From NCBI GenBank assembly GCA_041855445.1, contig JBHAEG010000058.1:62001-126000 (forward strand): a stretch of 64,000 nucleotides of DNA, written 5' to 3'. The notes beneath the pieces were generated by a model that saw nothing but the letters and a program-made list of their open reading frames with translations, had not been told where the DNA came from and ran no database searches. Positions 59,828-64,000 of the stretch are shown here, in pieces; position 1 is the stretch's first letter, and every line of letters starts with the position of its first letter. Both the position numbers and the translations under genes were made by a program. The stretch is from Faucicola sp041855445 (GTDB taxonomy: Bacteria > Pseudomonadota > Gammaproteobacteria > Pseudomonadales > Moraxellaceae).

Positions 59828-60544
59828 ATGTCCAATGCTAGTAACACATCTTTAAATTTTTTGCCTATCATTACTATTGACGGGCCTAGTGGTGCTGGCA
59901 AGGGTACTATCACGGCAAAACTGGCTAATCATCTTGGTTATCAGTTGTTAGATTCTGGTGCTTTATATCGCATTGTTGGTTTAATGGCATCACAGGCAAA
60001 TTTATTAATTGAACCACTCGATGAAAATCAACTTGCCCACCTCACCCAATCTTTAGATATTCAGTTTTTACCCAGCCAAAAGGCTACAGGTCATGTCACT
60101 GTTTTAGTAAATGGTAATGATGTTAGTCATGACATTCGTACTGAGCAAGTTGGCGAATATGCGTCAAAAGTTGCTGTTTTCCCAAAAGTACGAAATGCTT
60201 TATTGACTTTACAAAAAAATATGGCAAGTGATAAAGGGTTAATTGCTGATGGACGAGATATGGGAACAGTAGTTTTTCCTCAAGCAACTGTAAAAGTTTT
60301 TTTAACCGCTTCTGCTCAAGCAAGAGCAAATAGACGTGTTAAACAATTACAGCAAGCTGGAAAAACCGCAAATTATGATGAGATTTTAACTCAAATTATT
60401 GCCAGAGATGAACGAGATAGCAAGCGGAATGTTGCTCCATCAAAACCTGCTGATGATGCAATTGTCATAGACAGTTCAACATTAACAATTGATGAAGTTT
60501 TTCAACATATTTTACAGCTGTGCCAAGATAAAAGCTTGATTTAA
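59828..60544 (+). CDS. cmk: Cytidylate kinase
   Basis: This 238-aa enzyme phosphorylates CMP/dCMP. It contains the P-loop TIDGPSGAGKGTITAKLA, LLDSGALYRIVG, ADGRDMGTVVFP and RDERDSKRNVAP. It stands before rpsA as in most Gammaproteobacteria. Confidence 0.95.
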   Translation: MSNASNTSLNFLPIITIDGPSGAGKGTITAKLANHLGYQLLDSGALYRIVGLMASQANLLIEPLDENQLAHLTQSLDIQFLPSQKATGHVTVLVNGNDVSHDIRTEQVGEYASKVAVFPKVRNALLTLQKNMASDKGLIADGRDMGTVVFPQATVKVFLTASAQARANRRVKQLQQAGKTANYDEILTQIIARDERDSKRNVAPSKPADDAIVIDSSTLTIDEVFQHILQLCQDKSLI

Positions 60545-60733
60545 CTAATCATATATCATCTTTGATTAAAGATGATGATATAAATATGAGTGACCTAATA
60601 TGGTCGTTATTGTTTTTCACCAATAATATTTTGGATTTTTTATAAACATCAAAACCAGCATCAAGTTTATAAAAAATCATGACTAGAACCGTACTGTGCT
60701 GGACAGGCTACGGCTATTTAAAGGTAATTTTTT

Positions 60734-62401
60734 ATGATGGAATCATTTGCTGAACTGTTTGAAGCAAGCCAAGCCCTAGATGTTGAACGTGGTGCCGTAA
60801 TTAGTGGTACAGTCGTGGCTATTGATAGCGATTGGATTACAGTTGATACAGGTCTAAAATCTGAAGGTATTGTACCTCGTAGTGAATTTTTAAACGAAGC
60901 TGGCGAGCTTGAAGTAACAGTTGGCGACCAAGTGCAAGTTGTTGTTGATGCGGTTGATAACGGCATGGGTCAAACCTTGTTATCTCGTGAAAAAGCAAAA
61001 CGTGTTGAAACTTGGAACGTTTTAGAACAACTTCACGAAAATAATGAAATCGTCAAAGGCTTAATCTCTGGTAAGGTTAAAGGTGGCTTTACTGTTGATA
61101 TCGGTTCAGTACGTGCATTCTTACCTGGTTCACTGGTAGATACTCGTCCAGTGCGTGACACTGCTCATTTAGAAGGCAAAGAGTTAGAATTTAAAGTTAT
61201 CAAACTTGATGCAAAACGTAACAATGTTGTTGTTAGTCGCCGTGCCGTGATGGAAGCTGAAAATTCAGCAGAGCGTGAAGAATTATTAAGTAACCTTGAA
61301 GAAGGCCAAGAAGTTATTGGCGTGGTGAAAAACTTAACTGATTATGGTGCATTTGTTGATTTAGGTGGTATCGATGGTCTATTACATATCACTGATATGG
61401 CATGGAGACGCATTAAACACCCATCAGAAGTTGTTGAAGTTGGTCAAGAATTAAAAGTTAAAGTATTAAAATTTGACCGTGAGCGTAATCGTGTTAGCTT
61501 AGGTTTAAAACAATTAGGTACTGACCCATGGGATAATGTGCTACAAAACTATCCAAAAGGCACGAATGTTAAAGCCCGTGTTACTAACTTAACTGATTAT
61601 GGCTGTTTTGCAGAAATCGCTGATGGCATCGAAGGTCTTGTTCACGTTTCAGAAATGGACCACACCAACAAAAATATTCACCCATCAAAAGTCGTTCAAA
61701 TTGGTGATGAAATTACCGTTCAAATCTTGGATATTGATGAAGAACGTCGTCGCATTAGCTTAGGCATCAAACAAACCATGCCAAATCCATGGGAAGAGTT
61801 TGATAAAAAACATCAAAAAGGTGATAAAGTTACAGGTACTATCAAATCAATCACTGACTTTGGTATCTTCATTGGCTTAGAAGGTGGCATTGACGGCTTA
61901 GTGCATTTATCTGATTTATCTTGGACTGAAGCTGGCGAAGAAGCTATCCGTAACTACAGTAAAGGCGACGCTGTTGAAGCTGTTGTGTTATCTGTTGATG
62001 CAGAAGCCAATCGCATCAGCTTAGGCATTAAACAATTAAACAGCGACCCTTTCAATGAATACTTAGCAGTCAATGACCGTGGTGCGATTGTTAAAGGTAG
62101 CGTAACTGAAGTTGATGCCAAAGGTGCAAAAGTTAAATTAGCTGATGATGTTGAAGGCTATTTACGAGCTTCTGAAATTCAACAAGATAAAGTTGATGAT
62201 GCGTCTAAAGTGTTAAATGTTGGTGATGAAGTTGAAGCGAAAATCGTCAATATCGACCGTAAGACTCGCAATATTAGCTTATCTATCAAAGCAAAAGATG
62301 AAGCTGAACAACGTGAAGCCATCAAAGAATTGCGTACCAACAATGCCAACGATAATCAACCAAAAACCATTGGTGATTTAATCAAAGAGCAAATGCAGTA
62401 A
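60734..62401 (+). CDS. rpsA: 30S ribosomal protein S1
   Basis: This 555-aa protein has six S1 RNA-binding domains. Repeats such as LTDYGAFVDLGGIDGLLHITDMAW, LTDYGCFAEIADGIEGLVHVSEM and ITDFGIFIGLEGGIDGLVHLSDL show this. AAAGG lies before the first of two ATGs. The 190-bp leader contains a 9-bp hairpin (near 60551-60575) and may serve autogenous control, but this is not shown. Confidence 0.97.
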   Translation: MMESFAELFEASQALDVERGAVISGTVVAIDSDWITVDTGLKSEGIVPRSEFLNEAGELEVTVGDQVQVVVDAVDNGMGQTLLSREKAKRVETWNVLEQLHENNEIVKGLISGKVKGGFTVDIGSVRAFLPGSLVDTRPVRDTAHLEGKELEFKVIKLDAKRNNVVVSRRAVMEAENSAEREELLSNLEEGQEVIGVVKNLTDYGAFVDLGGIDGLLHITDMAWRRIKHPSEVVEVGQELKVKVLKFDRERNRVSLGLKQLGTDPWDNVLQNYPKGTNVKARVTNLTDYGCFAEIADGIEGLVHVSEMDHTNKNIHPSKVVQIGDEITVQILDIDEERRRISLGIKQTMPNPWEEFDKKHQKGDKVTGTIKSITDFGIFIGLEGGIDGLVHLSDLSWTEAGEEAIRNYSKGDAVEAVVLSVDAEANRISLGIKQLNSDPFNEYLAVNDRGAIVKGSVTEVDAKGAKVKLADDVEGYLRASEIQQDKVDDASKVLNVGDEVEAKIVNIDRKTRNISLSIKAKDEAEQREAIKELRTNNANDNQPKTIGDLIKEQMQ

Positions 62402-62433
62402 ACTAAATTGCTAAAATTTAGCGTTAAAAGAAA

Positions 62434-62458
62434 AGCAACTTTCGGGTTGCTTTTTTTA
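62434..62458 (+). terminator. Terminator behind rpsA
   Basis: AGCAAC pairs with GTTGCT (TTTCGG loop), followed by seven T. Confidence 0.85.
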
Positions 62459-62672
62459 TTGGATTAACGGTAGATATTTTCATCTGAGTAACATTTGGCA
62501 GAATTTCTTTTCATATTAATATGTTATATGATTAACATCGAAATAAAACAGAGTTAATTTATATTAATAGCATACTTATATTTAACTGATAATCAAGTAA
62601 ATATATAAAGTTTTTATAGATGATACCCTGTTTTACAAAGTATGTAATATTAATTTTTTGAGATGTATTAGT

Positions 62673-62972
62673 ATGAAGAAAGTGTTCAATAAATCTGATT
62701 TTATTATTAATCTATCTGCTCAATGTGATAGCTTATCCGAAAAAACGGTTGAAGAAGCAACCAGACAAATCATAGATTTAATGTCAAACACATTACGTCA
62801 AGATGGTCGTATTGAAATTCGAGGCTTTGGCAGTTTCAATCTTCATCATCGAGATGCTCGTATCGCTCGCAACCCAAAAACTGGAGAAAAAGTTCAAGTC
62901 TCAGCAAAAGCTATTCCTTATTTTAAAGCTGGAAAAGTCTTGCGTGAACGTGTAAATCAAAGTAAATATTAA
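62673..62972 (+). CDS. ihfB: Integration host factor beta subunit
   Basis: This 99-aa DNA-bending protein contains KSDFIINLSAQ, GRIEIRGFGSFNLHHRDARIARNPKTGEKV and PYFKAGKVLRERVN. ATG 62673 was chosen over TTG 62658. Many phages need IHF for integration and packaging. Confidence 0.95.
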   Translation: MKKVFNKSDFIINLSAQCDSLSEKTVEEATRQIIDLMSNTLRQDGRIEIRGFGSFNLHHRDARIARNPKTGEKVQVSAKAIPYFKAGKVLRERVNQSKY

Positions 62973-63045
62973 TTGATACCCATAGGCAAGATAACCGAAA
63001 ACCCGTATAATATAACAATCTATCAATAACTAAAGGAAAACGAAT

Positions 63046-63402
63046 ATGCGATATCTTGTCGCGATATTATTATTCCTAGTTTTTGGCTATTCACTGGTGT
63101 TGGTATTGGTGAATAATGCCGAAGTACAAGTGAATTTATTGTTTTCACAAGTACCACAAATGAACTTGGGATTGTTATTAATTATTTGTATTTTATTGGG
63201 TGTGATTGCAGGTATGTTATTGGCAATCATTTTATTTAAAGTGTTGCAGATGAAACTTGAAAATCAACGTTTGAACAAAGAGTTGTTAAAAACTCGTGAA
63301 AACTTAATGACAACACAACATCAACTTGAACAGCAATTGACGGCTAAGTCACCTAACTTACAAACCGAAACAAAAACTAATACTGTCAATTCATTATCAT
63401 AA
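63046..63402 (+). CDS. lapA: Lipopolysaccharide assembly protein A domain protein (DUF1049)
   Basis: This 118-aa membrane protein has two helices (MRYLVAILLFLVFGYSLVLVL and LLLIICILLGVIAGMLLAIILF) joined by VNNAEVQVNLLFSQ, followed by a coiled-coil tail. AAAGG lies upstream. It lies in rpsA-ihfB-lapA-pyrF order; lapB is not between them as in E. coli. Confidence 0.9.
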   Translation: MRYLVAILLFLVFGYSLVLVLVNNAEVQVNLLFSQVPQMNLGLLLIICILLGVIAGMLLAIILFKVLQMKLENQRLNKELLKTRENLMTTQHQLEQQLTAKSPNLQTETKTNTVNSLS

Positions 63403-63410
63403 GGTTGTTT

Positions 63411-64000
63411 ATGTCAAGTTTAGTCAATACAATTACCCAATCCCCCATTATTATTGCGTTAGATAATATGAATTTAACGCAAGCACTTGCATTAGCTGAT
63501 AATCTTGACCCAAAACTTTGTCGTTTAAAAGTTGGCAAAGAGTTATTCACTAAATATGGTACAGATATTGTTAAGCAATTGCACCAGCGAGATTTTCAAA
63601 TCTTTTTAGATTTAAAATTTCATGATATTCCTAACACAACTGCTCAAGCTGTACTATCTGCTGCCGATATGGGCGTATGGATGGTCAATGTTCATGCAAG
63701 CTGTGGCCAAGTTGCTATGCAAACTGTGAAACAGCGACTACAACAGCATGATTATGCTACCCTTGTTGTGGCAGTTACAGTTTTGACTTCAATGGGTCAG
63801 CAAGATTTAACTGATATTGGTATTACTGATAGTATTGAAAATCAAGTAAAACGTTTGGCATTATTAACCCAAGCTTCTGGTTTAGATGGTGTCGTTTGTT
63901 CTGCTCAAGAAGCAAAAATGTTAAAAGAAATTTGCGGTAAAGATTTCCTATTAGTTACCCCAGGTATTCGTTTACCAGAAGATGCCTCTAATGACCAAAC
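63411..64000 (+). CDS. pyrF: Orotidine 5'-phosphate decarboxylase (3' end outside window)
   Basis: This is the final enzyme of UMP synthesis. From ATG 63411 the frame runs to the window end with IIIALDNMNLTQALALAD, CRLKVGKELFTKYG, the catalytic FLDLKFHDIPNT and VTVLTSMGQQDL. It starts 8 bp after the lapA stop and is probably co-transcribed. Confidence 0.95.
   Translation, partial: MSSLVNTITQSPIIIALDNMNLTQALALADNLDPKLCRLKVGKELFTKYGTDIVKQLHQRDFQIFLDLKFHDIPNTTAQAVLSAADMGVWMVNVHASCGQVAMQTVKQRLQQHDYATLVVAVTVLTSMGQQDLTDIGITDSIENQVKRLALLTQASGLDGVVCSAQEAKMLKEICGKDFLLVTPGIRLPEDASNDQ

Overview
The window looks like a low-GC gammaproteobacterial chromosome of the family Moraxellaceae, probably Moraxella or a close relative. 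The reasons are the AT-rich host genes, the cmk-rpsA-ihfB-lapA-pyrF order, a Pho/Pst cluster, paired bacterioferritin subunits, Zur- and Fur-type sites and a P4-type integrase at a tRNA-Leu. Genus is inferred from gene content and style only.

Left host block (1-17.3 kb): a TonB-dependent haemoglobin/transferrin-type receptor (cut by the window edge, behind a Fur box), the znuABC zinc importer behind a Zur box, a MipA/OmpV outer-membrane protein, a secreted DNA/RNA nuclease, a glutathione transferase, two complementary bacterioferritin subunits plus Bfd, a Fur-overlapped promoter-terminator pair that reads as an unannotated iron-responsive small RNA, the phoR-phoB-pstBACS phosphate regulon (no phoU), and an Lnb-like DUF4105 protein. 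From 17.3 to 18.16 kb lies debris of an older phage, including a broken portal-gene start.

Prophage (18,161-56,055, about 37.9 kb): an HK97-capsid, lambda-like-tail temperate phage inserted in the 3' end of tRNA-Leu(CAA), bounded by 93-bp direct repeats with one mismatch. Structural and lysis genes run on the minus strand: HNH, TerS, TerL, portal, protease, capsid, connectors, tail tube, a frameshifted tail chaperone, tape measure, M, L, K, I, a very long J, holin, endolysin, and a terminal accessory cassette (ABC-ATPase/GNAT plus formyltransferase). Two toxin-antitoxin pairs sit on the opposite strand inside the late operon. The early region carries DUF1376 replication protein with iteron-like repeats, DnaC-like loader, VRR-NUC nuclease, a Cro-like protein, two successive CI-like repressors that both lack the self-cleavage dyad, a BRO-type antirepressor and a decayed second BRO copy, AlpA-like regulator and the integrase.

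The most striking item is a compact type I-F-like mini-CRISPR unit between the capsid gene and the next head gene (about 38.50-38.71 kb). It has its own plausible promoter, three repeats at an exact 60-bp period, two 32-nt spacers and a terminator. Spacer 2 encodes, in reverse complement, the conserved C-terminal motif of an HK97-type capsid protein. It differs from the phage's own capsid gene mostly at synonymous third positions, and the corresponding site in the own gene is flanked by the CC PAM expected for type I-F. This suggests a phage-borne guide cassette aimed at related phages and using host Cas proteins; no cas genes are visible here.

Right host block (56.0-64.0 kb): tRNA-Leu, ferredoxin-NADP reductase, TrmO, a GspE/PilB-type ATPase, cmk, rpsA, ihfB, lapA and the start of pyrF.
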